Positions 22,648 to 34,985 of a stretch of DNA of 64,000 nt are shown here, in pieces. This DNA is from Anaeramoeba flamelloides (taxonomy: Eukaryota; Metamonada; Anaeramoebidae). Where the stretch lies: NCBI GenBank assembly GCA_027625915.1, contig JANTQA010000015.1, positions 1,302,001-1,366,000 on the forward strand, given 5' to 3'. The translations under genes and the position numbers were made by a program. Position 1 is the stretch's first letter. Each line of letters starts with the position of its first letter. A model generated the notes under the pieces. That model saw nothing but the letters and a program-made list of their open reading frames with translations, was not told the DNA's origin and searched no databases.

Positions 22648-23623
22648 GTGCTTGTTTGTCTTCGTTTTCGTTCTTTTCTAAAAGTAATTTTTGTAATTAA
22701 ATAGTTCTATTTTCATTTAAAAAAGTATTTCATAGTTACAAAAAAAAATTATCATTTTTATGGATTAATAACTTGAAATTTTGGTTTTCAGTTGTATGAA
22801 ATGTATATCCCCTCTTTTATTTTTTTCTACTTTTAGGGGTTAAAAAACCACATTTTATTTATTATTCCTTTCATGATTTCGTTAAATACATTACATTCAT
22901 AAATTAAAGATTATAATAATTGACTAAAAATTACATTAATGACTCATCATACAAATACATCTAAAAAATAGATTTGGGAAATAGTTTTTTAAGTTGATCT
23001 AATAAATTAACAATGTTCCATATTTATGTAAAAAAAATACACCACTTTCATTTAAAAAAAAAATTGGTATTTGCAACGAATATAAAGTCAGGCACATAAA
23101 TATTCAAAGTATAAAGTTGCAAAATATCCTTCTTAAATTTTAATCGTGATGAAGATTATTAATCAAACAGTTCGGTTTTTTTTCAAAATATTTTTTTTAT
23201 AATGCTTATAAAGTTTATTATTTCCTCTATGGTAATAGAAACATATACAAAATACAATTAGATTGGAAATCAAAAAACTTTATTAAAGAATCAATTCTAT
23301 TTTTTTATGCGTATAATTAACTAATAAATCTTGGAATTTAAAAAAAATGAAAAAATAATTACTTTTGGATATTTTTTACAATAAATTATTAAATATTGAA
23401 ACACAATTATTTCCCTTTTTATCAGATAATTTAAAAATTTAATCAATAAAAAATACTCAAAAAGGAAACTTTTTAATTCTGAACCTTTGTCAAAACTTGA
23501 CGCAATTTGTGTTTAAAAATAGTTTTAATAGATTTTTTAAAGAAATTTGAACCATATAACACTGTTACATTTTACTCCCAACCACACAAGTTTTTATTAT
23601 CAAAAAACAAATGTTGAATCTAA

Positions 23624-23875
23624 CCCCTCAAAGGACTATTGGAATTCCACTTTGACCAAGATAAAATCAAGAAATTACAACAGTTTCCATATTTTTCTGA
23701 TTACAATCTGTATGGGCTCACTCATAACTTTATGGTTAAATCACACTGGAAAATTTTGAAATTCATTATTTTAAACAATTCAAGTTTAAAAATCTTTGAA
23801 AATCTATTAATTGAAATTTTTTTTTTTGATATTATTTTTTCTGGATCTACAACTATTAAATTTCTTTCGAGTTGA
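23624..23875 (+). pseudogene. Possible BTB-domain gene fragment
   Basis: A stop-free frame of 83 codons lies between TAA at 23621 and TGA at 23873. It contains DYNLYGLTHNFMVKSHWKIL and then FENLLIEIFFFDIIFSGSTT. The order (charged strand, HxFxVKSxxxIL helix, then an E-x-L-x-E-I-x-x-x-I-Y/F-S-G segment) resembles the second half of a BTB/POZ domain. There is no good start codon and no supporting neighbour exon, so it may be a decayed copy or one exon of a gene I cannot delimit. Confidence 0.3.
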
Positions 23876-24152
23876 TTAAAAATAAATTTTCTGGGTTAAA
23901 TAGCATACTAGAAATTATAATAAAGAAAAATGAATAATAAAAAAAAAATTCATTTTTACCAAAAATTGGTTTGACTATGACATATTTAATGTAATAATAA
24001 TAATAAAAAAAAAAAAACATGAATGATCAATTTATAAAAATGAAAATTAATTATATCGAATTGGTATTTATTATTTCAAACGAGTATATTTCTTAAAACG
24101 AAAAAAAATATTAAAAAAAGAAATCAAAAAAAATAAAAAATAAAAAGCATAT

Positions 24153-26208
24153 TTAAAAATTATAATCCAAATCCATTTCTAAAGAAAATTGCAATTGTTT
24201 TAATAATTTTTTATTTGGATTTTCAAGAGGAACAGTCCAATTCAAATCAAATCTTTTGAATCCACAACAAGTGGAAAACCCAACACCCATTTCGTCTTTG
24301 CGTTTTTTAATGATATTATAAACACTGTCTTTAAAAGGCTGATTTGACAAATCTGTCAAGCCAAAAACTTGTGATCTGATAAATGCTGAAACACCAAATG
24401 TGAAATTGGATTCTTCAGGGAAAGGTATTCTTAGGTTAATGGCTGCTGTCAGGTTTCCATGCACATCTGCGCCATAGCTATCTAAATAATTTTGATTTGT
24501 TAAGGAATGGGAATAGTTGCTATTTTTCTCGTCTTCGACAAGTGTTTGTAATTCAAATTCATTGTTCTCATCAGATTCGCTTGATAAAAGACTTTTACCA
24601 AATTTAATTTTATTTGATTTTTTTTTGGCAAATCTTTTTTTCTCCCCAAGGAGGTATCGTTTTGTCTCAGCTAAATTTTTTTGATATCTTGGGTAAAACC
24701 TTTCAAAAACTGAAACGTTTTGAGTTGCCATGGGAAACGAAGTTGAAGTCACAATCCCACTGTTTCCTTTTAAGGAGACTGAAAATTTTTTAAAAATGGG
24801 TAAATGAAGACCAAATTTCAATTTCGATTTGAAAAAGGATCCGCCTTGATAAAGAGCTGCCAATTCATTAGAAAAATCAAAAAGGATGCCCTTTGATGGG
24901 AAAACGGGGCTATTGCGGTTATCAAAACGATACCTATAAATTGCTGAAGCTTTCAAATTCTGATTATTGTTTCCACAATCATTATTATCCGTTTTTGAAT
25001 TTAGTTCAACATCAAAATTATTAAAGCTCTCCTCTTTTGTTTGGTTTGTAATCTCCCTGGATTCCAAAAGGTACGTTAAAGAGTGCGTTCCTGGGTTTTT
25101 TGTTTTAAAGTGGGATTGGTGATAATAGTGCCGCACAAATGGCGTCGAAAGCGTTAATTTAACCCCCTTTCTCACAAGATTCTCAGATCTGTTTTTGATC
25201 GAATAATCGCTTTTGTATGCAGCAAGATGGATCCCATCTAGTGTTAAATCCTTTTTACTTAGTAGTGGCTTGGTAAAGCCAAAATATAAATCTGTAATTG
25301 GCACTCCTAAATTTGCAAACAAATCTACTCTTTCTCCGCCACCAAAGAGATTAACAGAGGAAAGCAAACTCCCCTTTGGGTTAAGTATTCAAAAAAGAAG
25401 CAGCAAAATAATTCATTCAAAAAATCAATAAAATAAAAAAAGAAAAAAATTAATCTTTGAATTTGAAAGGTAAACCACATCACCAAGAGCCCTGAAGAAG
25501 AAGAAGAAGAAGAAAAAAAAAAAAAAAGAAAAGAATTACGATTGAAAAAAGTCCTAAAAAGGTTTTAAATCGAGGGTGGGAGGAGTGTTCTTTTAATAAA
25601 ATCTTCACAGAACTCTTTTGTTTTTTTGGGCAGAAATATTGTTTTTCTGCATCATATTCAATTTGTGCCGATTGGAAGATATTTAAGGTTTTTAAATACT
25701 ATTAAAGTGTGTGACAATGAAAGTCAAAGAGTAAAAGTTTGAAAAAAAGTTTAAAAGATCTTTGATTGGAAAGAAAAAAGAAAAAACAAAAAAAGAAAAA
25801 GAAAAAGAAAGGAAATAAAAAACAAAAAAGAAAAAAGAAAACAGAAAAGAGAAAGAGAAAGAGAACAAAAAAAAAAAAAAAAAAGATGTTAATACACTCA
25901 TAAATTCCTCTGATGTAACTAGGAGCTCTTCAAGGTTATTTGGTTCTTTAAATTTATTTAAATGGCCCACAAGTAGATCTTTGTTTGTTTTTTCTCTTCC
26001 TTTAACCTCGGTGAATGCAACATAAAGCGGCTTTTTGAGGGTTTGATCTTGGATTTTTGAGCGTGATTTCAGATTTTTTTGAACAAAAAAATCTTTTTTA
26101 TTACTACTAAAGAAGTTCTTTGAAGAAAGGTAACAGAAATTTAAAAAGGTTTTTGAAAAAAATTAGGTTTTGGTGGGTGGTTTTAGCGAATTAAAGATTT
26201 ACTTGCAT
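24153..26208 (-). CDS. SAM50: Sam50/Omp85 outer-membrane beta-barrel assembly protein (spliced)
   Basis: Sam50 is the core of the SAM complex, which inserts beta-barrel proteins into the outer membrane of mitochondria or related organelles. The main exon (about 25368-24153) carries the barrel: VNLFGGGERVDLFAN, DNRNSPVFPSKG, LAALYQGG, and a final strand ending LDYNF, the terminal aromatic expected of Omp85 barrels. Upstream exons 26117-25896 (PLYVAFTEVKG) and 25698-25539 (YLKTLNIFQSAQIEYD) form one POTRA domain. A 13-16 nt micro-exon at about 25491-25476 and a 6-nt first coding exon at 26208-26203 complete a frame-consistent model of about 539 codons. These two tiny exons are tentative. The usual loop-6 (V/I)RGF motif is not visible: RFYPRYQK leads into a Lys/Ser/Glu-rich insertion instead. 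Confidence 0.85.
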
Positions 26209-26896
26209 CAGGAACAACAAACTTTAATTGTAAAAAAATGAAAAAAACTATTTAATTTTATTGATTTTTTTTTGATGTAACTGTAATTTATTTGAATTAT
26301 CTGGGATATAAAATCATTTAATTTGGAGTTTTTAAATAAATAATTAATTGTGTAAAAGATAAATCAGGAAAACTAAAGTTGAAAAACTGTTTAAATGAAA
26401 TTATTAATTGAGATATGTGTTTCTTGTTAAATTAAGTGATTTATTATTTTTTTTGTAATTAAATTGACCTTATCTCTTTGTATTTAGATACTCCTTACCT
26501 CCAAATATCCTACCAATTCCCCTATCCTTCACATTAAAAGATATACAAAGACAAAAAGTCATAATAAATTTTAAAATTGTTTCTCTTGAATAATTTACCT
26601 TTTCAAATTTCAATTATTTCTTTCTGGATACCAAGGATAAAGAGACAAAAGTTTTTGTACTAAGACTTAGAGGTAACTTGTTTTAAAATCATACATTGTT
26701 AAAACAATTAGAAATTTGTTACCTTATTAAAAACAAATTTGTTTGTTAAGAAGTAGTTTCATACTTTTGTTATTTTGTTAATTCTCGGCTTTACTCTCTG
26801 TTAGTGTATTTCTTCGACTTAATTTTTTCTCAAAAGTTCTTCAAAATCTTCAACTATTTTGTTTTTAAATAAAAATTATTTTTTTGAATTTTTTTG
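26209..26896. other. Divergent intergenic region, Sam50 to 26.9 kb ORF
   Basis: A short A/T-rich spacer between two oppositely transcribed frames. Both promoters should be here, but I see no distinct motif, repeat or RNA gene. Confidence 0.4.
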
Positions 26897-27053
26897 ATGA
26901 TAAAGCCTTCTTCTTTTATCAGCTTTGATCACTTAAAATTTAAACCTCTTTTAAATTTCCACCAACAAGATCACAAACAAACAGAAATTATTGAAACCTC
27001 AGATAATATAGATGATTTTGAGTTGAATAACTTTGAGCTTTTACCAGATGAAA
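26897..27053 (+). CDS. Possible first exon of an unknown protein
   Basis: The ATG at 26897 opens a frame reading MIKPSSFISFDHLKFKPLL and later DNIDDFELNNFELLPDE, with coding-like composition. It runs to a potential donor GTAATA at 27054, and a T-rich stretch ends in TTTTTCAG at 27098. Beyond that acceptor another coding-like frame begins (LLKPKFFCFERNEHIFFF, then LFQIKKKTSPFPNSEEEIRI) and stops at about 27324. The two halves do not join in phase across this intron, so either the intron is different, a homopolymer length is wrong in the sequence, or the gene is broken. No family is recognised. Confidence 0.35.
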
Positions 27054-27736
27054 GTAATAATTTCTTTTTTTTTTTTTTTTTCTTTTTTAATTTTTCAGAA
27101 TAATAAAAATTATTCACGACTCCTAAAGCCAAAATTCTTTTGTTTTGAAAGAAATGAACACATTTTTTTTTTTTAATACTGATCGAACAACACAACTTTT
27201 TTTTCCAAGAAAACTTTTTCAAATAAAGAAAAAAACGTCTCCTTTTCCAAATTCTGAAGAAGAAATCAGGATAAGAACTTGTACAACAAAAAAAAAAAAA
27301 CACAAAAACTCGTATTTGTGTTAAAATTACGTACATTCTTGACAATTAAACAAAAGTTTTTTTTTTTTTTTTTATAATTGTAGATTTTGATGTAAGACAA
27401 CTTTTAAATTCTAGACTTAATCAAATTTAAGAATTTTCTTTTGACCATTTTGTTGTTTTTAACATTTTGAGATCTTCTTGGTATTGATGCAAAAGAAAAA
27501 CAAAAAAAGAAATTTTACTTTTTCGAAAAGTTGCACAATTAATGAAAAACAAACTCGTTGTTTTTTTTTCGTTTTCTTTTTTGGTTTATTTTATTGGATT
27601 CGTTTTATTTAAAAATATTGTATAAGGTACATTTTAAAATAGTGTGACAATAAAGTTTTCACAAGGATCTCTTAAACATTTGATCAACAGTAATAGGTCT
27701 ATTGTCGGGGATTTATTAAAAAATATTTAATTCTAA

Positions 27737-28048
27737 TATTCGAATAATAAATGGGATAAAATTTCACTTCTTTTTCCTTCTTTTTCTTCTTCAAACAAAG
27801 CCAAAAATTACAACCTACTCTTTTGAGAACTCAAATTTTCCAATTCTAATTTCTTCCATTTCATTTAGAATTCTTCGTTTATCAATATATATCTACATAC
27901 ATACATATAAAAATATATTTACAAAAAAGTCTCAAACAAATAAACAGAGATCATAAAGCCCAATCTATTACTGAAAATATCTCATTTTGTGAAAAAAAAC
28001 GATAAATCAAAATAAAGTGAAAATTTTTTACCATTTATTATTCGAATA
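27737..28048. mobile_element. Short inverted-terminal-repeat element (MITE-like)
   Basis: The left end TATTCGAATAATAAATGG (27737-27754) is repeated exactly in reverse complement at 28031-28048, and similarity continues about 14 bases inward (GATAAAATTTCAC against its complement). The interior is A/T-rich without coding capacity. No second copy is seen in the window. Confidence 0.5.
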
Positions 28049-28184
28049 CAAGTAATACACTTTTTTAAAATAAATTTTTTAAGGACTATCTTAATTTTAT
28101 GATCTTCGGATTTGAATATAATATATTCGTCTCTAAAAAAGATTTAAAGCTTACAAATTAAAGAGAAAGTAAAAATATTAAAAA

Positions 28185-28872
28185 TTTCAATTTTTTGAAT
28201 TTTTAAAGCACCTGTAAAGGTATAAAAACAAAAACTCAGGATTTTTACATTTTTTTTAAGATTTACATTTTTTTTTATTTTCTCTTTTTTGGAAAGTTCT
28301 TTTCCAATTTTTTTCTAAAAAAATTAGGAAAAAAATAAAAACAAATAAATCAAAAAATTTCATTGAAAGATCTCAATAACAAAACAGACTTTACTTGGAA
28401 TAAAATAATAAACCCTTGGAATTCTAATTAAATTCGATCTTGAGCCATACATTAAAATCTATTATTTTTCCTCACTTTTGTTCTTTTATTTTTTTCGATT
28501 TATTTTTGAAACGTAATTGTTTTTGAATTTTTTTTTATTGCAAGGCCTATAGTTGCTAAATACATTCGTTTAATTCAATTCAGTTTCCAAACAAAAAAAT
28601 TTGTTCTTTAATTTTTCATCTACGAACTAAAATTTCAATCTTTTCTTTTCTTTTTGAAAAAATTTCAACTTTCGTTTTATTCTATTTGAAAAATTCTTCC
28701 ATTAATAAATCTTGCAATGATGAATTATTTCCCATTTTTAATTCTCTGAATTTTTGAACCCTTTACTTCGTGACATAGATTACTATTTTTTCATATTTGA
28801 AAAAAGACTTAAAAATAAATGATTTTCAAAATCCGGATTTTTTCTTTATACTCGAAATACTCCTTTAATGAA
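28185..28872 (-). repeat. Dispersed 680-bp repeat, copy 2 (inverted)
   Basis: It is the reverse complement of 12883-13560, carrying TTATTGCAAGGCCTATAGTT and TGATTTTCAAAATCCGGATT. The two copies differ by substitutions and small indels throughout, so the duplication is not recent. Confidence 0.7.
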
Positions 28873-28974
28873 AATCTTTTTTGAACCAAAAACTTTTCAA
28901 AATTTTTGAACAAAACAAGACAAAATTAAAATCAATTTTGGTTTACTTCTTGTCCCACCCACTTTCCACTTTAT

Positions 28975-29240
28975 CTGTAAATATAATATTTATACCCATT
29001 CACCCGATTCTATTATATTTGAAAATAAAGGGTAAGTCCTAGTCATAAGAGAATTTTGATTTCCTAACCCTTTCAAGGAAAATTTCGAATTTGAATAACA
29101 TAAAAATAGCATTTGACCAAATGACAAATTTGGAAAAAAAAAACCTAAGAAATTTTAGATTTGAACAATATTTCTTGACTCAACTTTCTTTTTGTCTGTA
29201 AATCTGTTGTTAGTCATAAAAATAATATTTAATGAACATA
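28975..29240 (+). repeat. Diverged dispersed repeat, copy 1
   Basis: It shares ordered blocks with 35680-35950, including CTTTCAAGGaAAATTTC-like stretches and TTCTTGACTCAAC followed by a T-rich run and GTAAATC/CAAATAGGTTGTT. Similarity is patchy, and the boundaries are approximate. Confidence 0.35.
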
Positions 29241-29879
29241 ATATTCGGATAATCCTTAAAATGAATTTAACCAAATTTTTTTAATCAAATACTTTAATAA
29301 TAAGAATAAAAAAAAAACCCATTCAAACATTTTGATTTAATACCAAGGCTAACTTCAATTACACCTTCATTTTCTAATTAATAACTCAAATTTATTTTTT
29401 ATTTTATTATTTTCCCAAAGCCTTGTTTCATCAAAATCTTTCAAAAAAAAATTTTTTTTGATTAAAATTTGGAACTTGCTTATTAAAACTTTGACTTAAA
29501 TTTTATTTAAATTGGACCTTAAACAGTAAAAAAAAATAACATGGACCATTTTAATTGCATGTATATTAATATTTAAAAGTTTAATAAAACAATATTTTTT
29601 ATTTTATTTTAGAAGATTAATAAAACTGATACAGAAATTGGCAAAAGTTTAAGAATTCAATATAGTACTAGGTGAGAAATGTAAAAGTAAGAAATTTTTT
29701 TTCCCAAATTGCATAGTATCACAATTTCGTAAATAAAAGAATTAAAAATTTTCCAAATGGATAACTTGTTTGTTTCAACTTTCTTTCCTTCCATTTTCTA
29801 TTTTTTCAATTTTAAAAAATATAAGATCAGTAAAAGAACGATGTGTTTTAATAATTACAACTTGGAAGTTTTTGATTTC

Positions 29880-30170
29880 AAGACAAACTTTTTTAAAAAA
29901 AAAGAAAATTAATTTTTTTTTTGGATAAATTTCCTTTTTAAAAAATAATCAAACCCCAAAAATCAAAAAAAATTGTTTAAAATATTGAAAAAAATTTTCA
30001 AGTTATTTTTTTTTATGTATATAACTATACAATTTTTAATTCTAAAATTACCCATTGAAGAGAATTATTTATAAATTCTATATCTTCGAATCTTTTCATT
30101 ACAATTCAAATTAACAAAATTTTTATTTAAAAGACAATTGGGCTATTCGGGGTGCTAGTGAAATACATTT
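29880..30170 (+). repeat. Diverged dispersed repeat (partner near 60.4 kb)
   Basis: The block AACTATACAATTTTTAATT followed by TTTATAAATTCTA and ACAATTCAAATT recurs in the same order and orientation at about 60410-60640. Both copies end near a less AT-rich patch (GGGCTATTCGGGGTGCTA here, TATTTGGGGTTCTAAGG there). No coding capacity. Confidence 0.5.
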
Positions 30171-31509
30171 GAAATCTTTCTAAATTTTGCAAAATAAATT
30201 AATTTTGCTTCAAATATTCCCTTAAAAAAGTAAAATATGATTTTTTAAATACCTTCAAACCAAATTCAAGTGAAAATCGACATAATTTTTTTAATAATAT
30301 TGAAGAGAGGTGATCAATTATCTGAATTTGTCTATATGACAATATTTAAATTTAAAATTATTGCACAAACCTTATTATTTTAAGGATAATTCAAAAATAA
30401 TTTCAATATGTCAGCTTTAATTTTTTTTGTAATAAAATTTTCATTTTAAGTTTCAATAAAATTCGTTTTTGAAGCAAAATTACTTTTTAATGAAGAAACA
30501 AATGCAATTGATCATTTTTTTTTCTTCTAATTTTTGGCTAACAACATCACAAAATAATTTTGACTCTTTTATGAATATAAAAAATTAAATGGGAATTGTT
30601 GATCAAAAAACTAATAAAGAAAAAATTTTTCAAAGATAATAAACTGAAACAATTTTTACTTATTGTTTGGAAACAGCAATAAAAGCATATTAATTTGTAA
30701 TTGAATTGAAGAGTTACTTGCCAGAAAATTGAATTTAATAAGGTTAAAAAAGTTTAGTTAATCTATTTTTTTGATCATAAAAGATTTATCCAAAATAAAT
30801 TTGGATTGAAAAATGAAATGCCTTGAAATACTATAATTTTACGAAAAATAAGTAGGTATTTATTTTTTTTTTTGAAGTAAGCTTTTTGAAAACTATCTTC
30901 ACAATTTCTAATTCTAAAGGATAAAAAACTTTATTTAGTTTTAGAATGTTCCTGGAAAACATTATTTAATTGTCCTTTCGAATAAATTTTGTCTTTAAAA
31001 ATCAAATCTTCAATAGACATAGGGGATTTGGCACTCATTTCCATTTTTGAGATTTACTTTTTGAGATTATTTATTCCCAAGTGAGTTTGAAGAAATTACA
31101 AATATACTCTTAAAAGAAAACCATTTATAGCACGAATGTATTGATAATAGTTAGATTTTATCTTTTTTTGATTAAAGTAAGTTAAAAAAAAAGACAAAGT
31201 TAATTCCTCAGCCCATAGAAAGAATTATTTAATTTCCATTTTGGTTTAAAAATCGTTTTTTTTTTTTTTTTGTTGGTGTGTATTCTACCCATTACAGAAA
31301 AAAAAGGAGATGTGTTTTTTTATGTCAAAAGTTGTGATTAAATTTTGATTTTTAAAAAAAAATAAAATTGTTTTTCATAACTGTTCCAATTTCCGAGAAA
31401 AACAAGCTTTTTCGTCACCCTTTTACTAATCTTGAAATTATTTTGATTTTAGTAACAAAAAAATAAAAAAAAAACATTGAAAATATTTTTATTTTTTTTC
31501 AATTTTTAG

Positions 31510-33061
31510 CACAAGATTCTGGGAGTTTTATTGGACTCAAATAGTGAATCAAAAGTTGAGCCAAACCAGATTTTAATCGAATTTAGGCGTTTATATTCAT
31601 AAAAACAAAATTTTTAAAAAATACATTGTCTTCATACATTCAAACATATTAACAAACAATTATTATTTGAATTAAAATTAACATTTCTTTCTTTTTTAAT
31701 AAATAGTAATTTTTCAGATTTTTTCCTATTTTGAGAAACCAGTACATCTTGGGCATTGCTCGTGTGTTAATAAACGATTTAACCGCGTAGCTGACGATTG
31801 GTTACTGTGGAAACAAGTATTAAAAGAGAACTGTGATCTTTTAGATTTTGAAGAAATCCAAGTAAACTATTTCAAACCCACACAACTGGTAGGAAGAATG
31901 GGACTTGTGGAATATTTTTCTGAAGACAATTATGAATTACCCCTAAAACACCAACAACCCCAACAAATGCAGGCACAAAGCAAACAACACAACCACAACC
32001 ACAACAACAACAACAACAATCATCATCACCACCACCATCACTACAGCCATCACCAACAAAGAGAAGAACAATTTCAACAATCATCAAAAATTGAAAATTT
32101 GGCAAGAAAAATCCGAAAAAACCCCAAAAAAATATTTGTTGAACAAATAGAAAAAGTAGTAAATGCTGAAACAGAAACATACCTCCAAAGGGATTATTTA
32201 AAGAAAAAAGAAAAAATTGAAAAAATCCATGAAATTCTTTATTCACCAATTTCAATTTTTTTCATTTTCATCCTCATCTTTCCACTAACAATGACTTTGT
32301 TATGCTTAAAATTAGAAAACATCATGTTTACGGCAATTCCCTGGACCGTTTTGCTCATCCCACTTTTTCTTGCTTTAATTACGCTCATTTTTTCGATGGC
32401 AATTCCGATCGTATGCTCGCTTACAAATGAAATATTTCAGAAGGCAATGGTTTCTTGCTTATCGCTCTTTTATTTTTTTATTCTCTCGTTATCTTTACGC
32501 GCGGACAAAATTCTCTTTACAACATTAACCTTCCCGGCAACGTTCCTATTTTTGATCGTCTGTGTATCCATTTACTCTTCAAGAAAATACTATAAAAAAA
32601 AATTTGGCTATTTAAATAATGATAACACACCCAAACAATATATAATCATGCAAGGATCACAATATTTTTATTCCAACCTATATTTATCAGTATCCTTTAT
32701 ATCCTTTCTTCTGCTGGTATTAAAAATAGACTACAATATCCCAATATCCTGGGTTTTGATATTCTCCCCTCTATTTCTTGGCGAATTCGTCTCCCTGATT
32801 GGGCTATTTATCTCCTTTGTTTCCCTTTTCGTTTGCCTCCCAATGTTTGGCCAATCTGTGTTAGTTTGCTTGGTCGCTTTCTTTTTCGGTATACCCTTTA
32901 CCTTCACTTTCTTTTTAACTTATCTAAATGTTTCAAATATTAAAAAATTAAATTGGTTTGTCGTATCACTCCCTACTTTAATACCTTCCTATTTAATTAC
33001 TATTTGCTTTATTTGTATATTTTTTAAAAAATTTAAAAAAAGATTAATTTCAATTTTTTGA
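31510..33061 (+). CDS. F-box domain fused to TMEM185-like multi-pass membrane protein (5' end unresolved)
   Basis: Two exons are supported, 31510-31588 and 31707-33061, joined by a 118-nt GT-AG intron that keeps frame; earlier exons are not identified. Across and after the junction the protein reads LIFQIFSYFEKPVHLGHCSC then VNKRFNRVADDWLLWKQVL, a good F-box apart from the missing leading Pro. A linker rich in Gln, Asn and His follows (about nt 31940-32060), then a charged helix. From about nt 32245 to 33040 there are eight hydrophobic segments. They repeat the pattern L-x-L-(K/R)-x-(D/E)-x-I-x(n)-W-x-x-x-x-x-P-L/F (LCLKLENI, LSLRADKI, LVLKIDYN), which is the repeat style of TMEM185/fragile-X-F proteins. 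F-box proteins recruit substrates to SCF ubiquitin ligases, so this would be a membrane-anchored substrate receptor. Stop TGA. Confidence 0.75.
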
Positions 33062-34954
33062 ATCTTTTTTTAAAATTATTTTGAAAAAAATAATCACCAA
33101 ATTAAATATTGTTTTTTTATCTTGAATTTTTATTTTTATTTTTATTGAATTTTTTTTATTTTTTTCGTTTTGAAACAAATTCAACTGACAAAGTAATACC
33201 CAAATCAAAGAAATTCTTTTAAAGCCTTTTGATAAAAGTGTGAATAAAAAATTAGTTAAAATTGTATTGAGAATTGGTATAGTATGTTTATCAGATGTAT
33301 TAAACCTTGTTTGAAATGCTTTTTTTCCAACTTTTATGAAATAATTTTTCTGTTGAATAAATTTTACTTAATAATAACATCACTCATTATAATAATAAGT
33401 TATTTTTAAAAAAAATCTTTACTCACTTTATGATGATATTGGAAGCGGTTCTGTGTGGTTTTATATCATATTAATATCAAAATAAAATTTTTCAAATTTT
33501 TGGATCCGAATCATTTTTTCTAATTTTACAAAAAACTATTGTGCTTTTTCGAATTTTTGTTTTTCATTTTCTAAATTTTTGTTTTTTTTTTTTTTTTTTT
33601 TTTTTTTTCGATTAATTTTTGTTTTTAGTACTTTTTTTTATTTTTTTGGCTTTTTTTTTTTTTTTATTATTTTTTTAAAAAAAAGAACAAGTAGAAAAAA
33701 AAAAAGATCTTCTCAAGACAAATAATTATTTAGATTGAGACTACGTAATTACCTTTGTAAACGAAATTAATTATTAGCAAAAAATCTTCTTATAAACATT
33801 TTTTCCATAAAAGTTCGTAATAAAAAATCGGTAATGATCATTTCAAAAATTTTGATTAACTTTTTTTAGTATTTAATCTTATTTTTTATAATTTTTAATA
33901 TATCAGGTTTTTATATATTTTGAATAAGGATTTAAAAGTGAATTACTCTTCATATTTAATTATTAGTTATTCTTGATTACTAAAAGGAACCAGATTTTTT
34001 TTTAAATTTATAATTTCAAGTGATAACATAATTTTAGAAAGTTAGTCTACTATATTTTCATACGTAAAATAGATTAAATTTATTGATTGAAAATTGGAAA
34101 TTATCCCAATTCTTTTTCCTTTTTACATCATGATTTTAAAACTTTAATAAACTCGCTTCAATTGAATACTCATATATTCTTTCAGAAAACTCCTTTCTTT
34201 CAATTAATTAATAAATAAATTTCTATTTGAAAAAAAGTCAAATTTCAAATTCTAAAAAAATAATACTTTCAGTAAGAATTTGAAAATCCATTCGAAAAAT
34301 TTAATGATTATAACAATCCTTATTAAAGAAATACAATTATTTTTTAATAATTTTAATAACCTTATTTTTTGTTAATCGAAAAGAATTATCTGATAAAAAA
34401 ATGTCTAAAATAATATTTATACTGGTAAATAATGAATATTTATTATATAATAATCATGAAAATCTCAATAATTGGGGTAAAAATTATATACAAAAGATTT
34501 GTTCTAAAATTTGGAGTTTTAGTTAAGAAACGCCTACTTTTTTGTTTTCTAGGGGTTGAAATACAATATATTAGCCAACAAAAAAGCAGCAAAGGTTTGG
34601 AGTTTAAAGTAAACCAAAATATTAAAAAACCCCTTTCATTTATAGAGTTACAATTTTTTTGAAGAAACAGAACAAATTATATTTTTTTAATCAAGTATTC
34701 TTCTCAAAATAAATTTTCAATTTTTTGATTTGATCATTTTTATTAATATACCCAAATAATTTATTTTTATTATTTTAGACTTTTTACATTTCTTTTATTG
34801 GTTACTGCTTTTTTTTTGTTTTTTTCTTCTTTCTTGATTTCTTTTTATCTCACAAAAGTATATTCAAAAAAAAAAGGTTGAAACTCTAAAATTAACTTTC
34901 AGAAAAATGAGGATTTATGATTTTGGAATAAAATCAATAAATTTGCTATTAAAA

Positions 34955-34956
<2 letters not shown>

Positions 34957-34985
<29 letters not shown>

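Larger units (their letters stand above)
20734..24152. other. Intergenic with tripartite microsatellite and a gene relic
   Basis: These 3.4 kb separate the acidic ORF from Sam50, the two being convergent. They contain a (TA)n(CG)n(TG)n tract at 22591-22647 and a coding-like fragment at 23624-23875, both listed separately. The rest is A/T DNA with long T and A homopolymers. Confidence 0.5.
27325..31509. other. Gene-free, repeat-rich 4.2 kb
   Basis: Contents: an inverted-terminal-repeat element at 27737-28048, the inverse copy of the 680-bp repeat at 28185-28872, a repeat at about 28975-29240 with a diverged relative at about 35680-35950, and a repeat at about 29880-30170 with a relative at about 60410-60640. 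The remainder is A/T homopolymer DNA. Earlier exons of the F-box gene may hide in the right end. Confidence 0.5.
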
